Positions 1 to 9,446 of a DNA stretch of 64,000 bases are shown in pieces. Under the pieces are notes generated by a model. It was not told the origin of the DNA. It saw nothing but the letters and a program-made list of their open reading frames with translations, and ran no database searches. This DNA is from Acidobacteriota bacterium. GTDB taxonomy: Bacteria; Acidobacteriota; Blastocatellia; Pyrinomonadales; Pyrinomonadaceae. The position numbers and the translations under genes were made by a program. Location of the stretch: the NCBI GenBank assembly GCA_016713675.1, contig JADJOS010000001.1:1240001-1304000 (forward strand), given 5' to 3'. Every line of letters starts with the position of its first letter. Position 1 is the first letter of the stretch.

Positions 1-465
1 GCCGTCGCCGCAGGTGTTGGGATGTGCCAGATCGACACATTACGCCTGATGAGGTGTTAGGCGATCCTTGCGGTTCGGAAAATGACTGCGATCAGATCGA
101 GCTGTTTCGACTAAAATCTCCGTCGAAACTAGCGCCGAAACGACACAAATGGCCATTTTGATACATCGAAAAACGATGGGTGTGGTGGGCGCTCTGCTGG
201 GGCGATGCGTGGCCGTTATCGGTTTTCAGCGGTGACGGCGGTGAATATCTCTGTCTCTAAGCAAAAAACGGATTGTCGCAGGCGTCAAAAAGATTGTCGC
301 TGAGTCACTTTTTGATTGTCGCTAGCCGCAAAAATGCTGTCGCAACGCCTTCTTAAATTGTCACAGGATTTCCACGCATTTGACGCTTGTGATAACATTT
401 CGTTCTCGAATGTATAACGGTTGCTTACAGCCCTCGTGATCCTATTCGGCGCGTAGGAGTATTTT
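1..465. other. Leader region upstream of murA, no convincing gene
   Basis: No complete gene is seen. One forward frame stays open from the window edge to about base 170 and could be the tail of a gene starting outside the window, but I recognise nothing in it. The second half holds a phased array of TGTC boxes (listed separately) and the murA ribosome binding site (AGGAG near 451-455). Confidence 0.5.
252..364 (+). repeat. Phased 21-22 base direct repeats, TGTCRC boxes, upstream of murA
   Basis: The hexamer TGTCGC starts at 274, 295, 317 and 338, and TGTCAC at 359, so successive spacings are 21, 22, 21 and 21 bases. A weaker TGTCTC starts at 252, 22 bases before the first. The boxes are usually preceded by GAT or GCT and separated by an A- or T-rich tract such as GTCAAAAA. 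The spacing equals two helical turns, so all boxes face one side of the DNA. The last box ends about 100 bases before murA. What is seen is the array; a protein-binding role is inference. Confidence 0.75.
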
Positions 466-1764
466 ATGGACAAGTTTTTGGTACGCGGCGGACGGCCGCT
501 GCATGGAAAGATCGAGATCAGCGGTGCTAAGAATTCGGCATTGCCCTGCCTCGCGGCGACGCTGCTCTCATCCGAGACAGTGATATTGCACAACGTGCCT
601 TATGTAAAGGATCTGATCACGTTTCGGCGGCTGCTAGAGGATCTCGGAGCGACCGCTTTGACGCCCGAATTGCGGACCGTCAAGGTGAATGCGTCAAATG
701 TCCAGATATTCGAAGCACCGTACGAGTTGGTTAAAACCATGCGAGCGAGCGTCTTGGCACTCGGGCCGCTGCTCGCGAGATTTGGCCAGGCAAAGGTCAG
801 CCTGCCCGGCGGCTGCGCCATCGGAACACGGCCGATCGACCTGCATCTGAAGGCGTTCGAGCAGCTCGGAGCGGTCGTTTCACTCGAATCGGGCGATGTC
901 GTCGCACGTGCCCCGAAAGGCCGGCTGGTCGGCAATACCGTCGATTTTGAAAAGGTCACGGTCACCGGAACCGAGAACGTCATGATGGCCGCGTCACTCG
1001 CGATCGGCAAGACGATCATCAAGAACGCCGCTCAGGAACCCGAGATCGACGACCTCGCCGAGCTGCTGAACAAAATGGGAGCCCGCATCAAAGGTGCCGG
1101 AACTTCGGTCATCGAGATCGAAGGGGTCGAGGCCCTCAGCAGTGCCGAACACACTATCATTCCTGATCGCATCGAGACCGGAACGTTTATCGTCGCCGCA
1201 GCGATCACCGGCGGCGAGCTTGAGATCAAGAGCTGCCGTCCCGAACATCTGACTGCCGTGATCGAGAAGCTTCGCGAAGCCGGCGTCGATATCGAGGAGC
1301 TTAACCAAAGCACTCTCCGCGTTAAACGATCTAGCGGCGGCCTCAAAGCATCGGATGTTACGACCGAGCCGCATCCGCTTTTCCCGACCGATATGCAGGC
1401 CCAATACATGGCACTGATGACCCAGGCCGACGGCGAATCAAAGGTCGTCGAGACGATCTTCGAAAACCGTTTTATGCACGCCTCTGAATTGATCCGCATG
1501 GGCGCCGACATCCAGATCGCCGGTAATACCGCGACCGTTCGAGGCCGAACCCAACTCATGGGAGCCAAGATAATCGCATCCGACCTGCGTGCGTCGGCGT
1601 CGCTCGTGCTTGCGGCGTTATGTGCAGAGGGCGAAACGCGTATCGACCGTGTTTATCATATCGACCGCGGATACGAGACGATCGTTCGAAAATTGCGTTC
1701 GCTGGGAGCCGACATCGAGCGTGTTCAGGATACGTCGGGGAGCGTCCACGACACGACGGCTTGA
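466..1764 (+). CDS. murA: UDP-N-acetylglucosamine 1-carboxyvinyltransferase MurA
   Basis: Catalyses the first committed cytoplasmic step of peptidoglycan synthesis, transfer of enolpyruvate from PEP to UDP-GlcNAc. The 432-residue protein has the usual family length. The substrate-binding Lys22-Asn23 pair lies in SGAKNSALP, and the catalytic, fosfomycin-sensitive cysteine is present as Cys117 in PGGCAIGTRP, so the enzyme should be fosfomycin sensitive unless other determinants exist. The start is supported by an AGGAG about ten bases upstream. It runs in the same direction as the following HIT gene but is separated by about 50 bases and need not share its transcript. The phased TGTC array lies directly upstream and may regulate it. 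Confidence 0.96.
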   Translation: MDKFLVRGGRPLHGKIEISGAKNSALPCLAATLLSSETVILHNVPYVKDLITFRRLLEDLGATALTPELRTVKVNASNVQIFEAPYELVKTMRASVLALGPLLARFGQAKVSLPGGCAIGTRPIDLHLKAFEQLGAVVSLESGDVVARAPKGRLVGNTVDFEKVTVTGTENVMMAASLAIGKTIIKNAAQEPEIDDLAELLNKMGARIKGAGTSVIEIEGVEALSSAEHTIIPDRIETGTFIVAAAITGGELEIKSCRPEHLTAVIEKLREAGVDIEELNQSTLRVKRSSGGLKASDVTTEPHPLFPTDMQAQYMALMTQADGESKVVETIFENRFMHASELIRMGADIQIAGNTATVRGRTQLMGAKIIASDLRASASLVLAALCAEGETRIDRVYHIDRGYETIVRKLRSLGADIERVQDTSGSVHDTTA

Positions 1765-1816
1765 GATTTAAATTAACTAATTAGGGCGGCGTGTGATTTA
1801 ATTAAGTCATCTAAGT

Positions 1817-2167
1817 ATGGCTGTGAAAGATTGCATATTTTGTAAAATAGCTGCCGGCGAGATACCTTCGGCAAAGGTCTTTGAGGACGAACGGTGCCTC
1901 GCGTTCAACGATCTGTCGCCTCAGGCTCCGACGCATATTTTGATAATTCCGCGCGAGCATGTTGATTCGCTGGACAAAGCGGACGAAGCAATGAGTGCGA
2001 CGCTCGGCCATTTGCTGCTTACGGCGGCTGACATTGCCAGAGCGAAGGGCTTTGCCGACGACGGATATCGCGTCGTCATCAACACCAACGCCGACGGCGG
2101 CCAGACCGTTTTTCATCTGCACGTTCATCTGCTCGCCGGACGGCCGTTCATCTTTCCGCCGGGATAA
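1817..2167 (+). CDS. HIT family (histidine triad) nucleotide-binding protein
   Basis: A 116-residue cytoplasmic protein of the HINT branch of the HIT superfamily, whose members hydrolyse purine phosphoramidates such as AMP-lysine. The N-terminus has the CxxC pair of the branch (Cys6, Cys9 in DCIFCKI), and the active-site histidine triad is His100-x-His102-x-His104 in FHLHVHLLAGR. Length and motif order are those of HinT-like proteins. The next gene, a lipoprotein, starts about 25 bases downstream in the same direction. Its physiological substrate cannot be read from the sequence. Confidence 0.92.
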   Translation: MAVKDCIFCKIAAGEIPSAKVFEDERCLAFNDLSPQAPTHILIIPREHVDSLDKADEAMSATLGHLLLTAADIARAKGFADDGYRVVINTNADGGQTVFHLHVHLLAGRPFIFPPG

Positions 2168-2191
2168 TACCAAATATTCTTAACAGTTTTT

Positions 2192-3079
2192 ATGAATAGA
2201 TCTGCGATTCTGATCATATTTTTGTTCGCATTTTCAATGCAGTTCGGCTGCAAGAAAGCGGCCGTTAACGCCAACACCGAGACAAATGCAAATGTGGCGA
2301 CCGTTTCGCCGTTTGCCGAGATCACCGACGCGAACGCTGCATTTGCCGAGGGCAACCGGCTTTTTGACGACAACCAGACCGAAATGGCTATCGAGGCCTA
2401 TAAGCGGGCGGTCGAGATAAGTCCGGATTTCGCCGAGGCGTATTTCAAGATGGGCATCGCCTACGCATTGATCGAGAAAGAAGCTCTTCGCTCGGGCACC
2501 GGCGACGTCGTCCCGGGCGAGACGAGCGGCAGCAAACCGGTGAAAACAAACTCCGAGAAAATGTTCGAAAGGGCCGTGACCGCGTACAAAAAGCTGATCG
2601 CTGCCGCGCCCGATGATGCCGTGTCGCACTTCAACCTCGCCCGTGCCTACAACAAACTGAACAAAGACGAAGAAGCCGAAAAGGAGTTCGAAACAGCCGT
2701 CAAACTTAAATCCGACGACGTCGAATACCAAACAGAATTGGGCGGCATTCGCATCAAACTCGCCAAATATCACGAAGCCCTCACTCCGCTCAAAAAAGCA
2801 CTCGAACTCGACCCCGAAAATCCCGAAGCCGAAGAACTCCTGGAGGAGGCCCAAGCCGGAGCCAGGCGCGTAGATTTTAACCAGCCTGACAACACAAATT
2901 CAGGCAAAAAGTCGAATTCGAATTCGATGGCAAACACAAACACAAACGCAAACGTCGCCGGGCCTTCAAACACGGCAGCAAAACCGGCTTCCATTGACAA
3001 CAAAACCAAGAAAGATGACCCCAAGGAACGGAAACCGGACCGTCCGGGCGGCACAAAGCCTTCTTCCACACGCCCGTAG
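2192..3079 (+). CDS. TPR-repeat lipoprotein
   Basis: A 295-residue exported protein. The N-terminus is a lipoprotein signal with the lipidated cysteine at Cys20 (MQFGC), so it is probably membrane anchored outside the cytoplasm. About three to four tetratricopeptide repeats follow between residues 45 and 225 (for example the stretch around AIEAYKRAVEISPDFAEAYF), suggesting a protein-binding scaffold. The C-terminal 70 residues are low-complexity, rich in Asn, Thr, Lys and Pro. No enzymatic domain is seen. The partner is unknown. Confidence 0.85.
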   Translation: MNRSAILIIFLFAFSMQFGCKKAAVNANTETNANVATVSPFAEITDANAAFAEGNRLFDDNQTEMAIEAYKRAVEISPDFAEAYFKMGIAYALIEKEALRSGTGDVVPGETSGSKPVKTNSEKMFERAVTAYKKLIAAAPDDAVSHFNLARAYNKLNKDEEAEKEFETAVKLKSDDVEYQTELGGIRIKLAKYHEALTPLKKALELDPENPEAEELLEEAQAGARRVDFNQPDNTNSGKKSNSNSMANTNTNANVAGPSNTAAKPASIDNKTKKDDPKERKPDRPGGTKPSSTRP

Positions 3080-3167
3080 TGTCGCGAAAATACACACATT
3101 CTGCCTGTATGTATCAACTTGACATTGGTGCGTCATCATCGCAAATTAACCATACGGCACGGTTGAT

Positions 3168-5279
3168 ATGCAGATCGAATTAGAAAATTCCCCGAAACTC
3201 TCACCTGAGCGGCGAGCGAAGATGCAGGAAGCCCGCGAGGCCATCATCTACCGCCTCTCTCGCGATCTGCCTACTGACATCGACCTTAAGCGATTTCTAA
3301 ACGTTGTCGTTTCCGAGGTGGGCCGGATGCTTGACGTTGACCGCTGCGACCTTCTACAGCTCGGCGATGGCAAGGAACTGAAAATAAGCCATGAATGGCG
3401 AAAGGACCGCAGTGTGCCGAAAAGCGAAGGTACGACGATTCCGTTTGACTCGGTGAGGCTCGGTGAGCGATTCGACATTACAAAGCCGGTAAGGATCAAC
3501 GACACGTCGAAGACCAAAGACGCAACACTCAAGTTCTTTACAAAAGCTCTCGAAACAAAGTCGCTGCTGATAATTCCCATTCGATTGAGGGATCAGGTTC
3601 TCGGGTTGCTTGGCCTGCACGATACACACAGCCCGCGCGTGTGGCTCGACGAGGAGGTCGCTTTTCTTGAGTCGATCGCTCAGCAACTCGCAATCGGGTA
3701 TCAATACACCAGCCTTTACGTCACACAAGAGCAAGAAACTCGACGAACTAACGCATTGTTAGAGATCGCTAATACACTTAATTCGTCGTCAGACTTTAAG
3801 GAGGTATCGGCCGATGTGCTGGAACGAGCAATTGGTCTCGTGGGCGCGGATTATGGTGCCCTGGGCGTACTCGATCAGAGCGGCAAACGTATATCTCTAG
3901 CGTCATTCAAATCCGCGGAAGGCATCAAGCTCGGCAAGATCCTGAAGATGATCGAGCAGCACAATAAATCGCTTGACGTAGATTCGTTTTCCGCGCTCGG
4001 CGAACTACTGCGCGATGGCAAAACGCTGCGCTTGGTCGATTCACAGCTGCCGTTTGCGATCCGGCTGTTCTTTAACACACAACTGGGCGGAAAGGCGGCA
4101 TTGGTCACGCCGGTGCATGTCGCCGGAAAGGCATTCGGGCTGCTTGGATTTGTTTGGAGCAAGGAAAGTTCGTTTGCTGACCATGACGTGGCCCTTGTCG
4201 AGGGAATTGCAGACCAGATCGGAACAGCTCTTGAGCGTGATCAATTGTCGGCTGAGGTGATGCGGCTCAAGAGCGAATTGCATCAACGGCAGAGCGAAAT
4301 AGTTGGTCAGGCGCCGTCGATCCGACGTGCGATCGAATTAGGATTGAACGTTGCTGATACCAACACGACCGTTTTGATCACAGGCGAATCGGGAACAGGC
4401 AAAGAGCTGATCGCAAACCTGATACATTACAATTCAGGTCGCGAAAATCGGCCCTACATCAAGATCAATTGCGGGGCGATACCCGAAACACTGCTTGAGT
4501 CAGAGCTGTTTGGCCATGAAAAAGGTGCATTTACCGATGCACGTTCGCAGCGGCAGGGCCGTTTTGAAGAAGCGAACGGAGGCACGCTCTTTCTCGATGA
4601 GATCGGTGAAATGTCCCTGCAGGCTCAGGTTCGGCTTCTTCGCGTACTGCAGGATGGTGAGTTTACGCGGGTCGGCGGCAAACAACTGCTAAAGACCGAT
4701 GTTCGCGTCATTGCAGCGACAAATTCGGACCTCGAAAAGGCGATCGAGGAAGGCGCGTTTCGCAAAGACCTATTTTATCGACTGTCAGTATTTCCCATCT
4801 CACTCCCGGCTTTGCGTGAACGTTCGGAGGATGTTCACCTGCTTGTATTTCACTTTCTTGAAAGCTATAAACAAAAATCAGGCCGGTTCATTTCTGGGAT
4901 CTCGAAAGAAGCGATGCGGGCACTCGTAAATTATGAGTGGCCAGGCAATGTGCGCGAACTCGAGAATGCGATCGAGCGCGCCGTCATTATCGCCTCCGGG
5001 CGGCAGATCGAACTCAGTGATCTACCCGAGGCTATCAGCCGTACGGCAGCCGGGGCGATGGCATTTGTAAGGCAGGAACGTGCGACCGCTGCGGGCGAAG
5101 GCCGGGCGTTTGGGATCGAGATCGAAATGCCTTCAACGTTTGACGAGATCGAAAAGCAGGTCATCGAGGCGACTCTTGATTACACCGGCGGCGACAAGTC
5201 GCATGCCGCCCGCTTGTTAAATATCGGCCGTAAGACGCTATATCGAAAGCTCGGCGAATACGAGATCGAAAACCAATAA
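3168..5279 (+). CDS. Sigma-54-dependent transcriptional activator, GAF-GAF-AAA+-Fis
   Basis: A 703-residue enhancer-binding protein. Two GAF-type sensory domains occupy roughly residues 20-180 and 190-360, a AAA+ ATPase about 375-620, and a Fis-type helix-turn-helix the last 45 residues (ending SHAARLLNIGRKTLYRKL). Walker A is GESGTGKE at about 406-413 and Walker B ends LFLDEIGE at about 477. The sigma-54 contact loop reads GAFTDA (453-458) rather than the usual GAFTGA. There is no receiver domain, so the input is probably a small ligand or redox signal sensed by the GAF domains. A TTGACA lies 44 bases upstream of the start but its -10 box is poor. The downstream VWFA gene is a possible target; that is inference. 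Confidence 0.93.
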   Translation: MQIELENSPKLSPERRAKMQEAREAIIYRLSRDLPTDIDLKRFLNVVVSEVGRMLDVDRCDLLQLGDGKELKISHEWRKDRSVPKSEGTTIPFDSVRLGERFDITKPVRINDTSKTKDATLKFFTKALETKSLLIIPIRLRDQVLGLLGLHDTHSPRVWLDEEVAFLESIAQQLAIGYQYTSLYVTQEQETRRTNALLEIANTLNSSSDFKEVSADVLERAIGLVGADYGALGVLDQSGKRISLASFKSAEGIKLGKILKMIEQHNKSLDVDSFSALGELLRDGKTLRLVDSQLPFAIRLFFNTQLGGKAALVTPVHVAGKAFGLLGFVWSKESSFADHDVALVEGIADQIGTALERDQLSAEVMRLKSELHQRQSEIVGQAPSIRRAIELGLNVADTNTTVLITGESGTGKELIANLIHYNSGRENRPYIKINCGAIPETLLESELFGHEKGAFTDARSQRQGRFEEANGGTLFLDEIGEMSLQAQVRLLRVLQDGEFTRVGGKQLLKTDVRVIAATNSDLEKAIEEGAFRKDLFYRLSVFPISLPALRERSEDVHLLVFHFLESYKQKSGRFISGISKEAMRALVNYEWPGNVRELENAIERAVIIASGRQIELSDLPEAISRTAAGAMAFVRQERATAAGEGRAFGIEIEMPSTFDEIEKQVIEATLDYTGGDKSHAARLLNIGRKTLYRKLGEYEIENQ

Positions 5280-5363
5280 TTTCACGCAAATTTCGATAGG
5301 GTTTAATTTGTGTCCAAAACAACTCTCAGATAAGTTGAGTTTGTCGAATAGTGAGGAAGCAGT

Positions 5364-7496
5364 ATGAAGATCAAACTATCCGGACTCGCCGCTTTGTTCG
5401 CCTTTTTTGCGGCAGGTCAGTTATACGCTCAACAACCGACCCCGACGCCCGCACCGGACGAAACAGTGAAAGTAACCACCTCGCTTGTACAAATGGACGT
5501 GGTCGTTACTGACAAAAGCGGAGTTGTTGTAAAAGGCCTCGAGCCAGAGGATTTTATCATTACGCAGGACGGCAAGCCCCAAACGATAACCAGCGTTACA
5601 TTTGTCGATTCGAATACTGCGCAAAGAACGCGTATTGTGTCAACAACAAGCAAGATCGAAAAGCGTGCTATTCCGGTCCCGCCGGCGAATGTACGGTCGC
5701 GTCAGGGCCGAATCATCACATTTGTACTCGATGACGGTAATTGTCTCGCTTCGCCCGCAAGCCTCGCGATGATGCGCGATGACATTAAAAAATTCGTCGA
5801 TCAAAAAATGCAGCCGGACGACCGCGTTGCCATATACCGCACTAAGGGCGGATCGAGTTTGATGCAGATCTATTCTTCCAACAAAGAGTTGCTCAAGCGC
5901 AAGTTGAATAAGATCAATCTGATAGTATCCGGCGCGTGCAACAGTGCATTTGAACCTCTTCGTGATAATTCAACCTTGAAAGCCACTGGTACCGGTGCGG
6001 CGACATTTGAAAATGAGGAGAGCAAAAAGGCGCGAAAGGACAACGAAGATCGTGACCGCCGTAATCATGTCGCCGGGACGATCGGTGTTTTGAATTTCGT
6101 TGTCGAACGGCTCAAAAACGTGCCGCAGCGAAAAACCCTATTTCTGCTCTCTGACGGACTTCTCACAAAATTTGACTCCGATTCATACGATGCTCTCCGT
6201 GATCTGGCTGATAAGGCGGCGCGAGCATCCGTAGTGATCAATACGATCAGTGCAAAAGGCGTTACCGTTTCGGGCATGCTAATGGCTCAGGATGAAGTGC
6301 TGCCGGGGATAATAAACGGGCCGGACAATACTGGAATCGCGAGCCAAGAACGCATAGACGAAGAAAGGGCTCTAAACGAAGGGATCTCGTACCTGGCGTA
6401 CGCGACCGGCGGAAAATTTGTCCGCAACAGCAACGACCTCGCTAGGGAAGTGACGCGTGTTCTCGATTCGACCACCGGTTACTATTTGATCGCTTACGAA
6501 CCGGACGAAGAGACATTCAGCGGCAAAGCGTTTCATAAGATAGATGTGAAAGTAACCAAACCCGATCTAGAATTGAGCTTTCGTAAAGGGTTTTACGGAA
6601 GGACAGAGAAAGAGACGCAAACAGTTTATAAGTCTGCCGACAGCCCCTTGTTTCAGGCGATCAGTTCGCCGCTTGACGAGACCGGATTGGATATTCAGAT
6701 GACGACGTTGCTCGGCAAAGATGAGAGAGCTGTCGGTTTTGTCCGCCTGATCGTTCACATTCAGGGCTCTGACATCACATTTACCGACGAACCATCAGGC
6801 GAAAAAAAGGCCGTATTTGATGTGGTGGCGGTCATTTTAGATGAGAAAGGAAAGATCGCGGATGAATTTAACCGAACTTACCCGATTCGCATACCTGCAC
6901 GCGGACTATCTACAGTTCAGCGTAATGGGATCGATTTTTCGACGGATATTCCTTTGAAAAGATCCGGAATCTACACGCTACGACTCGCATTGCGCGACAA
7001 TAATTCGAAGCGTTTGGGAACAGCCGGCGATCTTATTGATATTCCTGATCCGAAAAGCGATAAATTGCTCGTTTCAGGTTTGATCACATCTGAATTATCA
7101 CCTGACGGCCAGCCCAAGCCATTTGTCGGCAGGCCCATAAGCGCGGCGTTTGCACCGGTCTTTTCCTTAAGTGCTCCGTCGATCAGACAGTTTCGTTCCG
7201 GCTCGGCGCTCCCTTACGTATTTACCATCAATAACGTCCGTTTTGATAATTCAAGCGCTTCAGGCCGAATCACCAAAGAGGTGCGCTTGTACCGGAACGG
7301 CGAGTTGATCGATACCGAAGCCGAGAGGCCGCTCGAAACGACCGGCCAATCACGGGCAGGTATCAATGAACATTCGGGCCTTAAGAGCCTCGGTGATGAC
7401 CTTTTGCCGGGTGAATATGCATTACAGGTAATAATCCGCGATAAGGTCAAGAACATGGTCTCATCGCAATCGATCGATTTTGAGATCATTGATTGA
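5364..7496 (+). CDS. Secreted VWFA-domain protein of the acidobacterial family
   Basis: A 710-residue protein with a clear Sec signal peptide (residues 1-22, ending LYAQ) and then a Pro/Thr linker. The segment starting VKVTTSLVQMDVVVTDKSG is the typical opening of the acidobacterial VWFA-related family, where a short beta domain (to about residue 75) precedes the von Willebrand A fold (about 110-385). The A domain is probably involved in protein binding or extracellular matrix-like contacts. The remaining 320 residues are beta-rich and without a recognised domain. Such genes are expanded in Acidobacteriota, which supports the taxonomic guess. A GAGGAAG lies just upstream of the ATG. Confidence 0.85.
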   Translation: MKIKLSGLAALFAFFAAGQLYAQQPTPTPAPDETVKVTTSLVQMDVVVTDKSGVVVKGLEPEDFIITQDGKPQTITSVTFVDSNTAQRTRIVSTTSKIEKRAIPVPPANVRSRQGRIITFVLDDGNCLASPASLAMMRDDIKKFVDQKMQPDDRVAIYRTKGGSSLMQIYSSNKELLKRKLNKINLIVSGACNSAFEPLRDNSTLKATGTGAATFENEESKKARKDNEDRDRRNHVAGTIGVLNFVVERLKNVPQRKTLFLLSDGLLTKFDSDSYDALRDLADKAARASVVINTISAKGVTVSGMLMAQDEVLPGIINGPDNTGIASQERIDEERALNEGISYLAYATGGKFVRNSNDLAREVTRVLDSTTGYYLIAYEPDEETFSGKAFHKIDVKVTKPDLELSFRKGFYGRTEKETQTVYKSADSPLFQAISSPLDETGLDIQMTTLLGKDERAVGFVRLIVHIQGSDITFTDEPSGEKKAVFDVVAVILDEKGKIADEFNRTYPIRIPARGLSTVQRNGIDFSTDIPLKRSGIYTLRLALRDNNSKRLGTAGDLIDIPDPKSDKLLVSGLITSELSPDGQPKPFVGRPISAAFAPVFSLSAPSIRQFRSGSALPYVFTINNVRFDNSSASGRITKEVRLYRNGELIDTEAERPLETTGQSRAGINEHSGLKSLGDDLLPGEYALQVIIRDKVKNMVSSQSIDFEIID

Positions 7497-7532
7497 TCCT
7501 ACGCGTTCCCGGCTTCGCCCGCTATTTGATCT

Positions 7533-9446
7533 ATGGACCTCATCGTCGGCACCGCCGGACACATCGACCACGGCAAAACCGCACTGATCAAGGCTCTGAC
7601 GGGCATTGATACCGACCGTCTGCCGGAAGAAAGGCTGCGGGGAATAACGATCGATCTCGGTTTTGCTGAGCTTGATCTTGGCGGTGTGCATATTGGATTT
7701 GTGGATGTTCCCGGCCACGAGAGGTTTGTAAAGAACATGCTCGCCGGTGCAAGCGGGATCGATCTGGTCATGCTCGTCGTAGCCGCTGACGAAGGCGTTA
7801 TGCCGCAAACACGCGAGCACTTTGATATCTGCCGGTTGCTCGGCGTGGACAACGGCATAATTGTACTTACTAAGACCGATCTTGCGGATGCTGAAACGTT
7901 GGAAATCGCGATGCTCGAAGTTGCCGAACTCGTCTCAGGTACGCCGCTTGAATACGCTCCGGTCGTGCCGGTAAGTGCCCGAACAGGGTATGGTATCGAA
8001 GCACTTCGAAAAGAGCTCGCAAGGATAAGCGGCGGGATCACATCGCGAAATTCGGCTTCAGTTAGCCATCTTTCGATAGACCGCAGCTTTTCAGTCAAAG
8101 GATTTGGTGCAGTCGTGACCGGGACTCTTGCTTCGGGCCGGATCGACGAAGGCTCGGATATGCAGCTTTTGCCGGATGGGTACAATGTCCGCGTTCGCGG
8201 CATACAGGTTCACGGTCGAAAAGTCAGTACTGCGATGCCCGGCCAGCGGGTTGCTGTAAATCTGGGCGGCATCGACCACTCAAAAGTGGCGCGGGGAATG
8301 GTACTCGTCGACCCTGATGTCCTATGGCCGACACAGATGTTTGATGCCGAGACAGAGGTTCTGGCAGACTCAGCCCAGCCGCTCAAAACTCGCCAACGAG
8401 TCCGTGTCCATCTCGGAACGGTCGAAGCCCTAGCTCGAATTCAAGTGTTAAATGATACCGGCGAGATCGAGCCCGGAAGTCGGGGCTTTGTCCAGGTGCG
8501 GCTCGAATCTCCGGTCGTGGCGATTCCGCGAGAACGCTTCATTATCCGCAAATATTCGCCGCAGATCACGATCGCCGGCGGCACGGTCCTCGACAATGCC
8601 GCCGTAAAACACCCTCTTAAAGAACTTCCCGCGGTTCACAAATTTCTCAACGAATTAGTTCATAGCAATGATGCTGCATCGATGATCTTGGCGATGGTGA
8701 TGAAAGCCAAGACCGACGGCTTGAGCTATTCGAATATTCTGGCGCGGACCGGACTCGAGCGAAATGCCTTCTCAGCCGCGATCGCCGCAAATGTAGAAAG
8801 CGCAACGATCAGAGATTGCGGCGGGATCTATCTGGCGTCTAACGAATTTGATGAGCTGAGCCGGATCGCAAAATCTGTTCTTGTCGATTTTCACCGACGT
8901 GAGCCATTAGAAAAGGGAATGTCGCGTGAGGGCTTGCGTGATAGAGCCTTTGTGCATCTGCCGAACGAAGTATTTCAGGCTGTGATTTCAACACTCGAGA
9001 CAAACGGCACGATCGTAACGGAAAAAGACACCGTTCGTCTTTCGGCGCATCGAACCGAGCTTTCACCCTCAGAGCAGGCGTTGACCGATTCGATCCGATC
9101 GACGTTTGCCGATGCCGGACTTGCGGTCCCAAGGCTCGACGAAGCCCTATCGGACGCCGCCGCATCCGCCGGCCTTGGTCTGCCGGTTGCGAAAAAGCTG
9201 TTTGCGCGATTTCTGGATTCCGGCGAACTTGTTAAAGTTACGGAAGAATTCTATTTTGCGAAACATACAATCGATAGGCTGACCGAAACCCTGCGAAAGT
9301 ATGCATCGGCCGGCGACAAGACGATCGATGTTGCGCGATTCAAGGACCTCGCGGGCGTATCGCGAAAATATGCGATACCGCTGCTTGAGTATTTTGACCA
9401 GACGAGAGTGACGGCTCGTTCCAGAGACAAACGGATCATTTTGTAA
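7533..9446 (+). CDS. selB: Selenocysteine-specific elongation factor SelB
   Basis: A 637-residue translational GTPase that delivers Sec-tRNA to UGA codons next to a SECIS element. G1 is GHIDHGKT (residues 9-16), G3 DVPGHE and G4 TKTD, followed by the EF-Tu-like beta-barrel domains and C-terminal winged-helix domains that bind the SECIS hairpin. Length fits the bacterial SelB family. Its TAA overlaps the ATG of the next gene by one base, so the two are probably co-translated. selA, selD, tRNA-Sec and a selenoprotein gene are not in this window. Presence of selB implies the genome decodes UGA as selenocysteine, unless this is a relic. Confidence 0.93.
   Translation: MDLIVGTAGHIDHGKTALIKALTGIDTDRLPEERLRGITIDLGFAELDLGGVHIGFVDVPGHERFVKNMLAGASGIDLVMLVVAADEGVMPQTREHFDICRLLGVDNGIIVLTKTDLADAETLEIAMLEVAELVSGTPLEYAPVVPVSARTGYGIEALRKELARISGGITSRNSASVSHLSIDRSFSVKGFGAVVTGTLASGRIDEGSDMQLLPDGYNVRVRGIQVHGRKVSTAMPGQRVAVNLGGIDHSKVARGMVLVDPDVLWPTQMFDAETEVLADSAQPLKTRQRVRVHLGTVEALARIQVLNDTGEIEPGSRGFVQVRLESPVVAIPRERFIIRKYSPQITIAGGTVLDNAAVKHPLKELPAVHKFLNELVHSNDAASMILAMVMKAKTDGLSYSNILARTGLERNAFSAAIAANVESATIRDCGGIYLASNEFDELSRIAKSVLVDFHRREPLEKGMSREGLRDRAFVHLPNEVFQAVISTLETNGTIVTEKDTVRLSAHRTELSPSEQALTDSIRSTFADAGLAVPRLDEALSDAAASAGLGLPVAKKLFARFLDSGELVKVTEEFYFAKHTIDRLTETLRKYASAGDKTIDVARFKDLAGVSRKYAIPLLEYFDQTRVTARSRDKRIIL

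Noticed and set aside
252..364. CRISPR array
   Set aside because: Boxes are only 6-7 bases and spacing 21-22; no repeat of 25-40 bases and no cas gene.
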